Notes under the pieces: generated by a model
What the model was told of the DNA's origin: nothing
What the model saw: only the letters and a program-made list of their open reading frames with translations
The model's database searches: none
Program-made: the position numbers and the translations under genes
In this document: positions 54,769-62,460 of the stretch, piece by piece
Layout of the letters: each line of letters opens with the position of its first letter
Position numbering within the stretch: position 1 is the first letter of the stretch
DNA from: Natronomonas marina
Lineage (GTDB): Archaea; Halobacteriota; Halobacteria; Halobacteriales; Haloarculaceae
Direction of reading: 5' to 3'
DNA length: 64,000 nt
Assembly: GCF_024298905.1 (NCBI RefSeq)
Contig: NZ_CP101154.1
Coordinates: 248,001 to 312,000 of the forward strand

Positions 54769-54911
54769 CTGCAGTTCTCCGGCGTATCACGGCGAGCGAC
54801 GCGAACGCCGTGAGCGTCGCGAGGTTACCGCGTCGGAGAACGGAAGTGTTCGGCGGGTTCGAGCCCTGCCAGTCACGCGAACGAGCGAAGCGAGGGAGCG
54901 TGTTTGGCTCC

Positions 54912-54933
54912 GGTTCGAACCCGCCCGGACCCA
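54912..54933. repeat. 22-bp copy of the tRNA-Val 3' end
   Basis: ggttcgaacccgcccggaccca at 54912-54933 is identical to 54747-54768, the 3' end of tRNA-Val, in the same orientation. The 143 bases between them contain a degenerate third T-arm (ggttcgagccctgcc, about 54859-54873) and haloarchaeal satellite sequence, but no gene. This is the signature of an attachment site pair left after a mobile element was lost. Confidence 0.8.
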
Positions 54934-54986
54934 TCTGCTGTCTCGCAGGGACTGCCGCCAACGTTTGGTCGGGACAGATCGGGAGG

Positions 54987-55754
54987 CTACCCGCGGATGA
55001 GGTTCCAGGTCGAGATGCCGCCGCCGACGAGGATACAGGTGATGCCGATGCCGGAGGCGGCGAGCCCGGCGAGGAACCCGGTAGGGAAGTCGAAGTCGTC
55101 GGTGTGGGAGGCGACGCCGACAGCGTAGTGGGTACCGTTTCGTTCGACGACCGGTTCCGGCGGGACGGGTTCGTCTTGGTAGGGGCGGTAGGCGTAGTCG
55201 TCCGGGTCCGTGGTCGCATTACGAATCTTCTGGAAGGTGCGTTGTTCGGCGTCGGTGAGGGCCGTGTACTCGACCACGAGCTGGTCGCGGACCGCAGCGG
55301 CGATCTCGGCGTCGCTCGCCCGGTCGGTGCGGACAGTGGTCGTCCCGTTATCGTCGCGGGTGATCCGGAACGTGTAGTAGGTGTCGAACTCGTGGGTGAG
55401 GAACGTCGCGTTCCGTGCGAGTGTGTACAGATCTGCGCTGACGGCGTCACTGTGGGTGGTGGCGCTGTCGTTCTCGATGGCCCGGTCCAGCACCGCTCGT
55501 GTCCGGTTCGGTATCTCGTAGTTGCCACGGACGTGGCGGGCCTGGATATCCTCGGGCTGTTCGGTGAGGCGGCCGGCGTACCGCTCGGCGAGAAGGGTGT
55601 CGTTGGTAGCGTTGATCGAGTCGGCCCGGTAGCCGGCGGCCGACCGGTGGCGGTCCTCACCGGCCAGCTGTTCGACGGCGACGGCGTACGCCGGACCGGG
55701 CACGAGGACGAGCCCGACGAGCATGATGGCGATGGCAGTGTTGGTGGAGGGCAT
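54987..55754 (-). CDS. Exported protein with C-terminal membrane anchor
   Basis: A 255-residue protein. A signal peptide covers about residues 1-24 (AIAIMLVGLVLVPGPAYAVA). The exported part has several N-glycosylation sequons (NATNDT, NAT, NGT), and a C-terminal helix lies at about 232-252 (LAGLAASGIGITCILVGGG). No domain was recognised. Being next to a tRNA-Val attachment-site scar, it may be cargo of an integrated element. A 220-base gap without visible content lies between its start and the AI-2E gene. Confidence 0.6.
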   Translation of the reverse strand: MPSTNTAIAIMLVGLVLVPGPAYAVAVEQLAGEDRHRSAAGYRADSINATNDTLLAERYAGRLTEQPEDIQARHVRGNYEIPNRTRAVLDRAIENDSATTHSDAVSADLYTLARNATFLTHEFDTYYTFRITRDDNGTTTVRTDRASDAEIAAAVRDQLVVEYTALTDAEQRTFQKIRNATTDPDDYAYRPYQDEPVPPEPVVERNGTHYAVGVASHTDDFDFPTGFLAGLAASGIGITCILVGGGISTWNLIRG

Positions 55755-55974
55755 CGCCGGCAGGTCGAACCCCTCTCGGTAAGTGTCTTATGGACGACAG
55801 GACCCGGTGAACGAGTCCACCGATGCACCATCGACAGGCTGTGGTCGGTACGGGGAGCAGTTGGATGCCTGGTCGAACGGAAGACCGCATGTACATGTAA
55901 CACCCGTCGGTGGTGCCGGCGCCACCGGTTTCGGGCGCCCGAGGCGTGGGCAACTCGATCCGTTGACGCGGCGG

Positions 55975-57153
55975 TCAGTATTCGTCGAGGGTTCGGTTAC
56001 CGGGGGCGCGGACGTCCGGCTTGCGGCCGGCGAGGACGTAGGGTCCGATCTGGCGGACGAACTCGGCGACGAGCACGAGGATGATCGGGCCGAGGAAGAT
56101 GCCATAGACGCCGAACGCGATGGGACCGAGGATGTAGGCGAACATCAGCAGCCCGATGTGGGTGCGGTTGCCGCTGACGTACGGGCGGATGAGGAAGTCG
56201 GGGATGGTGTCGACCACGACGAACGCCAGGACGGTGAAGAGGGCGACCCAGACGAGCGCGCCCGGCTGGTTGGCGAGCAGGGCGCTGCCGGCCAGCAGGG
56301 CGGCGACGGGGAAGTAGACGATCTTCATGCCGACGACGGGGATGAGGCTGCCGGCGCCGGTCAGTGCTCCCACCAGCGGGGCGAAGGGAACCTCCACGAC
56401 ATCGGGGGCCAGCAGGTTGTAGCCGGTGAACGTGAAGATACCGATGACGCCGGTGACGATGGCGTTCAGGATGTTGCCGAACAGGATCGACGAGAGCTCC
56501 TCGTCGACGGCCACGAAGTACGACTCGACGATGCCGGTTGCGTCGTAGTTCTCGACGACGAGTCCGCGGAGCCGTGGGGCGTCGGTGAGGAGGTAGTAGG
56601 TGCCGGCCAGAAGCAGGAAGGCGTGCAGTGCGAGCGTCGCCAGCAGACTGACCGAATCGAGGACGGTGCTGGAGGCGCTCTCGATGTAGCCGCGGATGGC
56701 GGGGTCCTGCAGGAGCGCCAGGAGTTCCCCAGGGTCCATCGAGAGCAGCTCCGACGGCGTCAGGCCCGCTACCGGTCTCGGGAGTCCGCCACCGGTCCCG
56801 TCGGTCGATTGAAGGTCGGCGACGATGCCCGACACGGGGAATTCGCCGAGCAGTTCCTGCAACTCCGGGATCACCAGCACGAGCGTGTACAGCAAAAGCG
56901 CCAGGAACGGCAACAGGAACAGGATGATCGTCAATACGGCCGTCGTCTGCCGGTGGTAGGGGTTGTACCCTCGCAGCCGCTCCGGGATCGGGATCGACTC
57001 GAGCTTCCGGTAGATCGGGCGGCTCGCGTAGTACAGGAAGATCGTGAACACGAGCGTCGCCCGGAACCGGACGAGGACGAACACGATCGCCGCGAGTAAC
57101 ACCACCCCGAGGAGTGCCCACAGCAGCCGTCGGCGCAGGTCCGCGTAGTCCAT
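55975..57153 (-). CDS. AI-2E family permease
   Basis: A 392-residue membrane protein of the AI-2E (PerM/TqsA) family with about eight helices. An N-terminal pair precedes the large domain (about 85-195); the C-terminal part has LNAIVTGVIGIFTFTGYNLL and ALTGAGSLIPVVGMKIVYFP with the family's small-residue helices. Members export small molecules or Na+ in exchange for H+; the substrate is unknown. ATG 57153 fits with a TATA-like CGCTTATGTGC about 28 bases upstream; ATG 57165 is an alternative. Confidence 0.85.
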   Translation of the reverse strand: MDYADLRRRLLWALLGVVLLAAIVFVLVRFRATLVFTIFLYYASRPIYRKLESIPIPERLRGYNPYHRQTTAVLTIILFLLPFLALLLYTLVLVIPELQELLGEFPVSGIVADLQSTDGTGGGLPRPVAGLTPSELLSMDPGELLALLQDPAIRGYIESASSTVLDSVSLLATLALHAFLLLAGTYYLLTDAPRLRGLVVENYDATGIVESYFVAVDEELSSILFGNILNAIVTGVIGIFTFTGYNLLAPDVVEVPFAPLVGALTGAGSLIPVVGMKIVYFPVAALLAGSALLANQPGALVWVALFTVLAFVVVDTIPDFLIRPYVSGNRTHIGLLMFAYILGPIAFGVYGIFLGPIILVLVAEFVRQIGPYVLAGRKPDVRAPGNRTLDEY

Positions 57154-57294
57154 CGCCCCGACCATGCTCGGCCCCGCACATAAGCGTTGGAGTACCGGTC
57201 GGGCCGACGGTAGCGGGGTCGGCGTTTCGGTTCGTCGCCGAATTCCCGCGAGCTGGACGAAACGCATATCCCCGACCGCCGCCGAGCCTACGCC

Positions 57295-57420
57295 ATGTCA
57301 GGACGTGCCGGGTCGGACTGCCCCGAGTGTGGGGGACAACTCGAGACGGAGGACGGAATGGAGTACGAGTGCCGTGACTGCGGGCGCGTCTTCGACTCGG
57401 CGGACGTCTTCCTCCTCTGA
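57295..57420 (+). CDS. Zinc-ribbon micro-protein
   Basis: A 41-residue protein with two CxxC knuckles: DCPECGGQLE (residues about 8-17) and YECRDCGRVFDSADVF (about 24-39). It is one zinc ribbon with short tails, like the zinc-finger micro-proteins common in haloarchaea. ATG 57295 follows a TATA-like gcatatcc (57264-57271) centred about 27 bases upstream, so it is leaderless. Proteins this small are easily missed. Function unknown; the ribbon might bind nucleic acid or protein. Confidence 0.8.
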   Translation: MSGRAGSDCPECGGQLETEDGMEYECRDCGRVFDSADVFLL

Positions 57421-57453
57421 GGCGACTCCCGGCGGCACACGAACGGGGCGGCT

Positions 57454-57786
57454 TCAGCGGTCGCTTCCCGACTCGACGGTCTGTCCCCAGAAGCCGCCGT
57501 GTTTGGTCACGGTCAGGTCGCCCAGTACCCGCGTCTGGCAGGCGAGCCGCAGGCCGTCGTCGGGGTCGTGGGGCGGCACCGACAGTCGCGCCCGCTCGCG
57601 GACCGTCGGCTCGCTCACGTCGCCCTCGATTTCGACTGCACACGTCCCACAGGAGCCGTGCCCGAAGCAGTTGACGGTGCCGGCGCGACCGTTGTGCGGT
57701 GACTCGCCCGCCGCGAGCAGGACGTCACGGAGTATCGCCCCTTCCTCGCAGTCGATCTCGGTCCCCTCGAACTCGACGGTCGGCAT
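57454..57786 (-). CDS. fer: [2Fe-2S] ferredoxin
   Basis: A 110-residue plant-type ferredoxin domain. The cluster ligands are in VNCFGHGSCGTCAVEI (C-x(5)-C-x(2)-C) and in RLACQTRVLGD. It lacks the N-terminal acidic extension of the main halophilic ferredoxin, so it is a shorter accessory electron carrier. It is transcribed alone between the zinc-ribbon gene and tRNA-Phe; no redox partner is adjacent. Confidence 0.88.
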   Translation of the reverse strand: MPTVEFEGTEIDCEEGAILRDVLLAAGESPHNGRAGTVNCFGHGSCGTCAVEIEGDVSEPTVRERARLSVPPHDPDDGLRLACQTRVLGDLTVTKHGGFWGQTVESGSDR

Positions 57787-57889
57787 ACGAGGTGGTTCGG
57801 ACCGTGCCCCGTTAACCGTTGCCGCGGTCCCGTCACGACGCCGCCTTTCGAAACCCTTTTTGATAGCGTCGGCGTTCCCCAGCGTGCAG

Positions 57890-57963
57890 GCCGCCTTAGC
57901 TCAGACTGGGAGAGCACTCGACTGAAGATCGAGCTGTCCCCGGTTCAAATCCGGGAGGCGGCA
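57890..57963 (+). tRNA. tRNA-Phe (anticodon GAA)
   Basis: A 74-base cloverleaf with acceptor stem GCCGCCT and AGGCGGC, anticodon arm CTCGA CTGAAGA TCGAG with anticodon GAA, and T-arm GGTTCAAATCC. The discriminator is A. A T-run and gatag box (57856-57865) precede it. Unlike the other two tRNA genes, no partial copy of its 3' end is seen downstream. Confidence 0.95.
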
Positions 57964-58042
57964 TCCGGATCCGACACGATTTCCATTCGAGATGGCCTTC
58001 GCAGTGTTCCGATTCGGAACTCACTCGTGTGAGGGCAACCGG

Positions 58043-58543
58043 TCACGGAGCAGCGGAGTCGAGTCCGACGGGGCGTCCCTGCTGCCACTCGACAGCGAGG
58101 ACCGCGTCTCGAAGCGAGTCGAGTCTGCGCTCGACGACGTCCAGCGGATGTGAGTCGACGAACTGCGCTGGTTCGTGCGCGACGGGCGTCGTGCCGTCGT
58201 TGACTTGCAGGTGGACCGGCCCGAGGTCGTCGTGGGTATCGTCCCGATGCCAGCCGACCAGCAGACTTCGATCCGGTTCGATCCAGTTGAACCAGTAGTA
58301 CTCGTACGAATCGCCGGTCTGCAGTTGAAACCCGATCTCGACTCGCGCGGTCGTTACCGGGTACTCGTCGTCGCCCAAGAACCGCCGCGGGTTCACGTGG
58401 GCGACGACCCGGTACGGGCCAGCTTCGCGGGGTTCGGCACGTCGCCGCCGAACGTTCTCGAACGTGCCGCCGAGTCGGGTCCGGATGCGGTCGTGGAGCC
58501 GCTTGCGCTGCAGGTTCGCCCGGTTAGCGAGAAAGACAACCAT
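58043..58543 (-). CDS. TumE-like putative toxin
   Basis: A 166-residue soluble protein. The front half is basic (NRANLQRKRLHDRIRTRLGG); the middle has ARVEIGFQLQTGDSYEYYWF, NWIEPDRSLLVGWHRDDTHDD, and the end HPLDVVERRLDSLRDAV. The pattern of a compact strand core with a GWHRDD(x)H segment and a terminal helix recalls TumE/DUF6516-type toxins, but the match is from memory and weak. Its ATG overlaps the stop of the HTH gene as TAATG, the coupling usual for antitoxin-toxin operons. Confidence 0.5.
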   Translation of the reverse strand: MVVFLANRANLQRKRLHDRIRTRLGGTFENVRRRRAEPREAGPYRVVAHVNPRRFLGDDEYPVTTARVEIGFQLQTGDSYEYYWFNWIEPDRSLLVGWHRDDTHDDLGPVHLQVNDGTTPVAHEPAQFVDSHPLDVVERRLDSLRDAVLAVEWQQGRPVGLDSAAP

Positions 58544-59082
58544 TAGACGAGTGTCGAAGACGAGTCCGTCCGCGGTGACGAGAGTTCGACGACGTCGTCG
58601 TACAGCTGGAGGGCGTGCTTCACGAGCCCGAGTTCCGTACCGATCGCTTCCCACGTTGCGATCACGTTGCGACGCTCACGGAGCTCCTCGGCCGAGAACT
58701 CCTCATCCGCAAGTTGTTCCCGGAACTCCTCTAGCGAACTGACCCCGTACTCCGCAGCCAACCCTTCCTGTTCCTCCTTCAGCTCCGTGAGCTGGCTCTC
58801 CAGTTCGTCACGCGAGTGAGCTTCGATCAGGTCGGTCACCTCGTCGAAGAGCATCCGCACGGGGTTCAGATCGTACGCCTTCGCCCCGTCGATGGTCGTT
58901 TCAGTGACCCAGTCGTCGCTCTGCAGTCGCCGGAGTTCGTCGTCGGCCGTCGCACGCGAGACGTCCGCCCGGTCCGCGATCTCCTGTACCGGCGTTGGCT
59001 CGTCCAGTAGCTCCACGACGTGCCGGACGCGCTCGCGCCCGCTCTTCGTCTCCATCCACGACCGCTCACCCGATTCGGTCAT
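58543..59082 (-). CDS. Winged-helix protein, putative antitoxin (DUF7342-like)
   Basis: A 179-residue protein. Residues about 15-75 form a winged helix: RERVRHVVELLDEPTPVQE, IADRADVSRATADDELRRLQ (recognition helix), then TETTIDGAKAYDLNP. The rest (about 80-165) is a long helix pair, rich in Glu and Leu (EAHSRDELESQLTELKEEQE), fit for dimerisation and partner binding. ATG 59082 was chosen because of a TATA-like aaataatttg (59111-59120) about 33 bases upstream. It is the first gene of a pair with the TumE-like protein. Confidence 0.7.
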   Translation of the reverse strand: MTESGERSWMETKSGRERVRHVVELLDEPTPVQEIADRADVSRATADDELRRLQSDDWVTETTIDGAKAYDLNPVRMLFDEVTDLIEAHSRDELESQLTELKEEQEGLAAEYGVSSLEEFREQLADEEFSAEELRERRNVIATWEAIGTELGLVKHALQLYDDVVELSSPRTDSSSTLV

Positions 59083-59416
59083 CCGTCCGGGGTCTTGGCC
59101 CCGGTAGATCAAATAATTTGGTATGGCTCGAATATCTAAACACCACCGGAGGCAATACCGTGACAGCGCCCGGTCGATTTCGACGTACGAGCGTCGTAGC
59201 GCGGAACGACGAACGGGGAGACGGCCGGCGAACCCCTGCCGCACTGGATTCACCACGAAACGCCCGAACTACCTGTATACGACACCGATCCCGCCCCGGT
59301 CCTTGTTCGGGGGCTTTACAGAATTGCAAGGCGAATGCCATGGGGCTTGACCCCGTGGATGAAGCCGACACGTAATGGCACAAGCCATTAAGTTGCAAGA
59401 TGCTGAATGATGGAGT
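59083..59416. other. Control region of the TA-like pair and left part of an IS relic
   Basis: About 334 bases without a gene. It includes the promoter of the HTH gene (aaataatttg, 59111-59120). At 59338-59358 a hairpin (ccatgggg cttga ccccgtgg) sits in gcaaggcgaatgcc... sequence that looks like a left end of an IS200/IS605-type element. If so, only the ends of that element survive, joined to the TnpB tail at 59417. Confidence 0.5.
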
Positions 59417-59620
59417 GTGACGGCACAACGTGCCTCCGGCTTCAAGTCCAAAAACACGGACGGTCGGACGCGCCGCCGTCGCCACCAAGCAGGTCTGGGA
59501 GAGGCCGAATCCACGCCTGCGGAGACTGCGCTCCCTGTGGATTCCGCCGTGGAATCTGCAAAGTGCGTCGTGGAAACAGGAAGCCTCGGGGTCGTTCGAG
59601 AGAGCGGAGCTCTCTCGTGA
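59417..59620 (+). pseudogene. TnpB (IS1341-type) C-terminal relic
   Basis: The frame codes the end of a haloarchaeal TnpB: RRHQAGLGEAESTPAETALP, VDSAVESAKCVVETGSLG, which is the typical tail after the last zinc finger of IS1341-type TnpB. All upstream domains, including the RuvC core and zinc finger, are missing, so it cannot be functional. It is followed by a right-end structure at 59583-59661. Confidence 0.8.
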
Positions 59621-59661
59621 TGACGAGAATCTTCGATTCTCGAACCACTTGACCCCGAGGC
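59583..59661. other. Three-stem right-end (omega-RNA-like) structure
   Basis: An 11-bp outer stem, gcctcggggtc (59583-59593) with gaccccgaggc (59651-59661), is perfect. Inside are two perfect 8-bp hairpins: gagagagc gga gctctctc (59598-59616) and cgagaatc ttc gattctcg (59624-59642). This cruciform overlaps the TnpB tail, as the guide-RNA scaffold and right end do in IS200/IS605 elements. Confidence 0.8.
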
Positions 59662-59662
59662 A

Positions 59663-59815
59663 CTTCACTATCTCCTCGTGGTCGTACTCCCGTTTGATCT
59701 CGTCCCAGAATCTGGGAACGCCCATCCCCACGTCCCCGGTTTCTACGATGTCGTGGAACGCGATTATGCCGCCGTCGGTCACGTAGGGGGCGTACAGTTC
59801 GAAATCCTCCTTGAC
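59663..59815 (-). pseudogene. Fragment of a class I SAM methyltransferase
   Basis: 51 codons on the minus strand, in frame with the truncated MFS gene upstream, read VKEDFELYAPYVTDGGIIAF, HDIVETGDVGMGVPRFWDEI. This is the C-terminal half of a Methyltransf_24/CmcI-like protein (DGGIIAFHD and GV-x-x-F-W-D-E-I-K). It begins abruptly at residue 285 of the chimeric frame and ends exactly at the right end of the TnpB relic, so both borders are recombination joints. Confidence 0.75.
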
Positions 59816-60667
59816 GGTCGTCCGTCCGAGACGGTCGGCAGTGAGACCGGCGGCGACGGCGCCGAGCCCGCCGACGGCGATGGTCCCGAACGTCACGAGC
59901 GCGGCGAAGGCCTCGCTCTCGCCGCCGCTGGCCTCGAAGCTCACCGAGAGGTAGACCGGAATCCAGGCCCACATCGCGTACAGTTCCCACATGTGGCCGA
60001 AGTAGCCGACGTTGGCCAGGAACGTCCCGCGGTCCTCCGCAATCCGTCGGATCGCCCCCGGGTCGAACGGCGCGGCCGGCGCCTGGTGGGGACCGGGCTC
60101 GACGAACAGGACGAGCACGCCGCCAACGACCGCGAGACCGGCGGCCCCGAGCAGAACCGGCGTAGGTCGTCCGACGCCGCCGACCGCCCGGAGGAGGTGC
60201 GGCATCGCCGAACCGACGGTCAGCGCCCCGACCAGCACCCCGATAGCGAACCCGCGCCCGCCACGGAACCAGCCGGCCATTATCTTCATCCCGGGCGGGT
60301 ACACGCCGGCCAGCGCCACTCCGGTCAGAAACCGGAGGGCGACCGCCGGGAGGAACGAGTCGACGGCCGTCGCGATGACGGCCGTCGCGGCGGCACCGAC
60401 GACCGCCGACACCGAGAACAGGTACCGCGGCCGGACGACGTCCGAGACGGTGAAAACCGCCGACAGCAGGGCACCGGCGACGAACCCGAGCTGGACGGCG
60501 TTCGTCAGCCACGCCGTCTCGGCGGCCGACAGCTGCCAGGCCACCGCGAGCTCCGGGCCGACCGCGGAAACGCTGAACCAGAGCGTCATCGCGAGCAACT
60601 CGGCGACCGTCAGCAGTCCGAGCACGCGGTACTTCCGGCGGCGCGAGGGCACGGCTCCGTCCGACAT
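59816..60667 (-). pseudogene. MFS transporter truncated at its C-terminus
   Basis: The first 284 residues of a major-facilitator protein: motif-A-like regions, about eight to nine helices (WLTNAVQLGFVAGALLSAVF, GVALAGVYPPGMKIMAGWFRGG). Family members usually have about 400 residues in 12 helices. After ADRLGRTT the sequence switches to a methyltransferase fragment, and the frame stays open through the TnpB relic to 59066 as a chimeric 533-residue product. Without the last helices transport is unlikely. ATG 60667 is intact. Confidence 0.85.
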
Positions 60668-60781
60668 CTATCCGTCCCCTGGTTCGGGAGCCGATAAGAC
60701 GGTTGCTCTGGTGGGCGCCGAACGCGCCCGTCCGCCCCACGTCTCCGCCGGGACGGCTGCCGGAGTCGCCGCTTCGGTCGA

Positions 60782-60789
60782 CCTTTTGA
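60782..60789 (+). promoter_or_regulatory. TATA-like box of the HAD-kinase operon
   Basis: ccttttga is centred about 26-27 bases before GTG 60812, predicting a leaderless start there; this favours GTG 60812 over GTG 60794. Confidence 0.5.
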
Positions 60790-60811
60790 TCGCGTGGCGC
60801 GTAGGACGCCC

Positions 60812-61492
60812 GTGTCACGATTCGACGCGGTGTTCTTCGACCTCGACGGCACGCTGTGTCGCCGCGTGCAGGACGCCGGGCCGATGTACGAGGCGGCCTT
60901 CGCGGACGCCGGGGTCGCGCCGTTCGGCGAGCCCGCGGCGCTGTGGGACGCCCTGGACGGGCCACCGGACCCCGACGACCGGGTCGGCTACCTCGGAAGC
61001 GGCTTCGCCCGGCTCGCCGCCCAGAACGGCCGGCGCGACGTCGACCCGGTCGTCCTCGCCGAGCACCTGCTGGACCGCATCGACAACACGCAGGTCGAGT
61101 TGCGCCCCGGTGCGGAGGCGGCCCTCGAGAGCGCGGCCGCGACCGGCAGCACCGGCCTCCTGACCAACGGGCCGTCGGGCCGCCAGACGGTCAAGGTCGA
61201 GGCGCTCGGCCTCCGGGACCGGTTCGACGTGTGCGTCTACGCGGGCGACCTGCCGCGGCGCAAGCCGCACGCCGCCCCATTCGAGCGCGCGCTGTCGGCG
61301 GCCGGCGTGTCCGCCGACCGGGCCCTCTACGTCGGTGACTCGCTGCCGTACGATGTCGCCGGCGCCCACAACGCGGGGCTGGAGGTCGCCTGGCTCCGGC
61401 CGGCGCCCGACGAGGACGCCGGCGAGTACCGCCCGGAGTACGTCCTCGACTCGCTTTCGGACCTCGTCGGGGTCGTCGAGCGACCGCGATGA
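60812..61492 (+). CDS. HAD-superfamily hydrolase
   Basis: A 226-residue HAD phosphatase with a helical cap (about 15-95). Motif I is AVFFDLDGTLCRRVQDAG, motif II GLLTNGPSGRQTVKVEAL, the Lys motif RRKPHAAPF, and motif IV ALYVGDSLPYDVAGAHNAG. Typical substrates are small phosphates such as sugar phosphates or nucleotides. GTG 60812 fits the TATA spacing. It overlaps the phosphotransferase gene by 4 bases, so both form an operon, a phosphatase-kinase pair. Confidence 0.88.
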   Translation: MSRFDAVFFDLDGTLCRRVQDAGPMYEAAFADAGVAPFGEPAALWDALDGPPDPDDRVGYLGSGFARLAAQNGRRDVDPVVLAEHLLDRIDNTQVELRPGAEAALESAAATGSTGLLTNGPSGRQTVKVEALGLRDRFDVCVYAGDLPRRKPHAAPFERALSAAGVSADRALYVGDSLPYDVAGAHNAGLEVAWLRPAPDEDAGEYRPEYVLDSLSDLVGVVERPR

Positions 61493-62454
61493 GCGACGAC
61501 GCAGTCGACGCCTTCGAGCGCCCGGCCCACGCCACGGCCGCCCGCCAGGCCCTCGCGGCCGCCCGTCCGGACGGCACCGTGGTCGACTCGACCGTACTCG
61601 GCCGGGGGAACCGAAAGCGGACCGTCGTCGTCCGGTTCCGGAAGCGCCCGCCCGTCGTCGTCCAGTCGTCCGGCGCCAGCGCGGCGCTCCGGTCGGAGGC
61701 CGCGCTTCTGGAGGCGATTCGTGACCGGACCGCGGTGCCGGTCCCGCCGGTGCTGGCCGTCGCCGCCGTCGACGGCGTGGTCTCCCTCGTCACGCCGCGA
61801 CTCGACGGGGCGGACTTCCACGAGCGGTTCGTCGCCCTTGACCCGGCGGTCCGGCGCCGGGTGGCCCGCTCGCTCGGCCGATACCTCGCGGCGCTGCACG
61901 AGGCCTTCTCGTTCGACGGCTACGGCCGCCTGACGGCCGATTCGGACTCCCTCTCCGTGGACGGCGAGGCGTCGTGGCCCGAGTGGCTCGCCGCCTACGG
62001 GCGGGCGGCCGTCGACCGCCTGCCCGCTGTCTTCGATTCGGTCCGGCCCGGACTCGAATCGCTCCTGTCGGAGCGGCCCCCGAGGACCGAACCGACGGCA
62101 CGGCTGTTCCCGTGGGACTTCCGGCCGGGGAACGCGCTCGTCGCGGACGGGGAGGTGACGGCACTGCTCGACTGGGAGGCGCCGCTGGCCGCCGGGCCGG
62201 CGCTGTCGGTTGCGAAAGCCGAGTACCTGGTCGCCGACTGGTACGTCGACGATCCCGCCCCGCTACGGTCGGCCTTCGTCGACGGGTACGGGGCGGTCCG
62301 GGCGTACCCGGAGCCAGCGCCGGTCCACCGGGCCGTCGCCATCGCGGACAGCGCCGTCGACTCGACGGGCGAGGTCACCAGGCCCGGCTATCCGGAGTGC
62401 GGCGTCGAGGAAGCCACGGCGTTTCACCGCCGGGCGCTGGCGGCGTTGCTGTGA
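61489..62454 (+). CDS. APH-family phosphotransferase
   Basis: A 321-residue kinase-like protein of the aminoglycoside phosphotransferase/fructosamine kinase group. The N-lobe has RKRTVVVRFRKRPPVVVQ, with an invariant-Lys candidate. The catalytic loop is RLFPWDFRPGNALV, keeping Asp and Asn while the usual His is replaced by Trp; the metal Asp is in VTALLDWEAPLA. It overlaps the HAD gene by 4 bases. The substrate is probably a small sugar-like molecule; the enzyme may be tuned differently by the W for H change. It ends 6 bases before copy B of the inverted element. Confidence 0.85.
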   Translation: MSDDAVDAFERPAHATAARQALAAARPDGTVVDSTVLGRGNRKRTVVVRFRKRPPVVVQSSGASAALRSEAALLEAIRDRTAVPVPPVLAVAAVDGVVSLVTPRLDGADFHERFVALDPAVRRRVARSLGRYLAALHEAFSFDGYGRLTADSDSLSVDGEASWPEWLAAYGRAAVDRLPAVFDSVRPGLESLLSERPPRTEPTARLFPWDFRPGNALVADGEVTALLDWEAPLAAGPALSVAKAEYLVADWYVDDPAPLRSAFVDGYGAVRAYPEPAPVHRAVAIADSAVDSTGEVTRPGYPECGVEEATAFHRRALAALL

Positions 62455-62460
62455 GGGTGG

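Noticed and set aside
54859-54873. Possible additional tRNA between tRNA-Val and its copy
   Set aside because: Only a T-arm-like ggttcgagccctgcc is present; no acceptor, D or anticodon arm can be formed.
54728-55903. 391-codon minus frame containing tRNA-Val and the 54987 gene
   Set aside because: It runs through a tRNA and is Pro/Thr/Ser/Arg-rich in the style of shifted frames; the 255-residue frame with signal peptide and anchor is the real gene.
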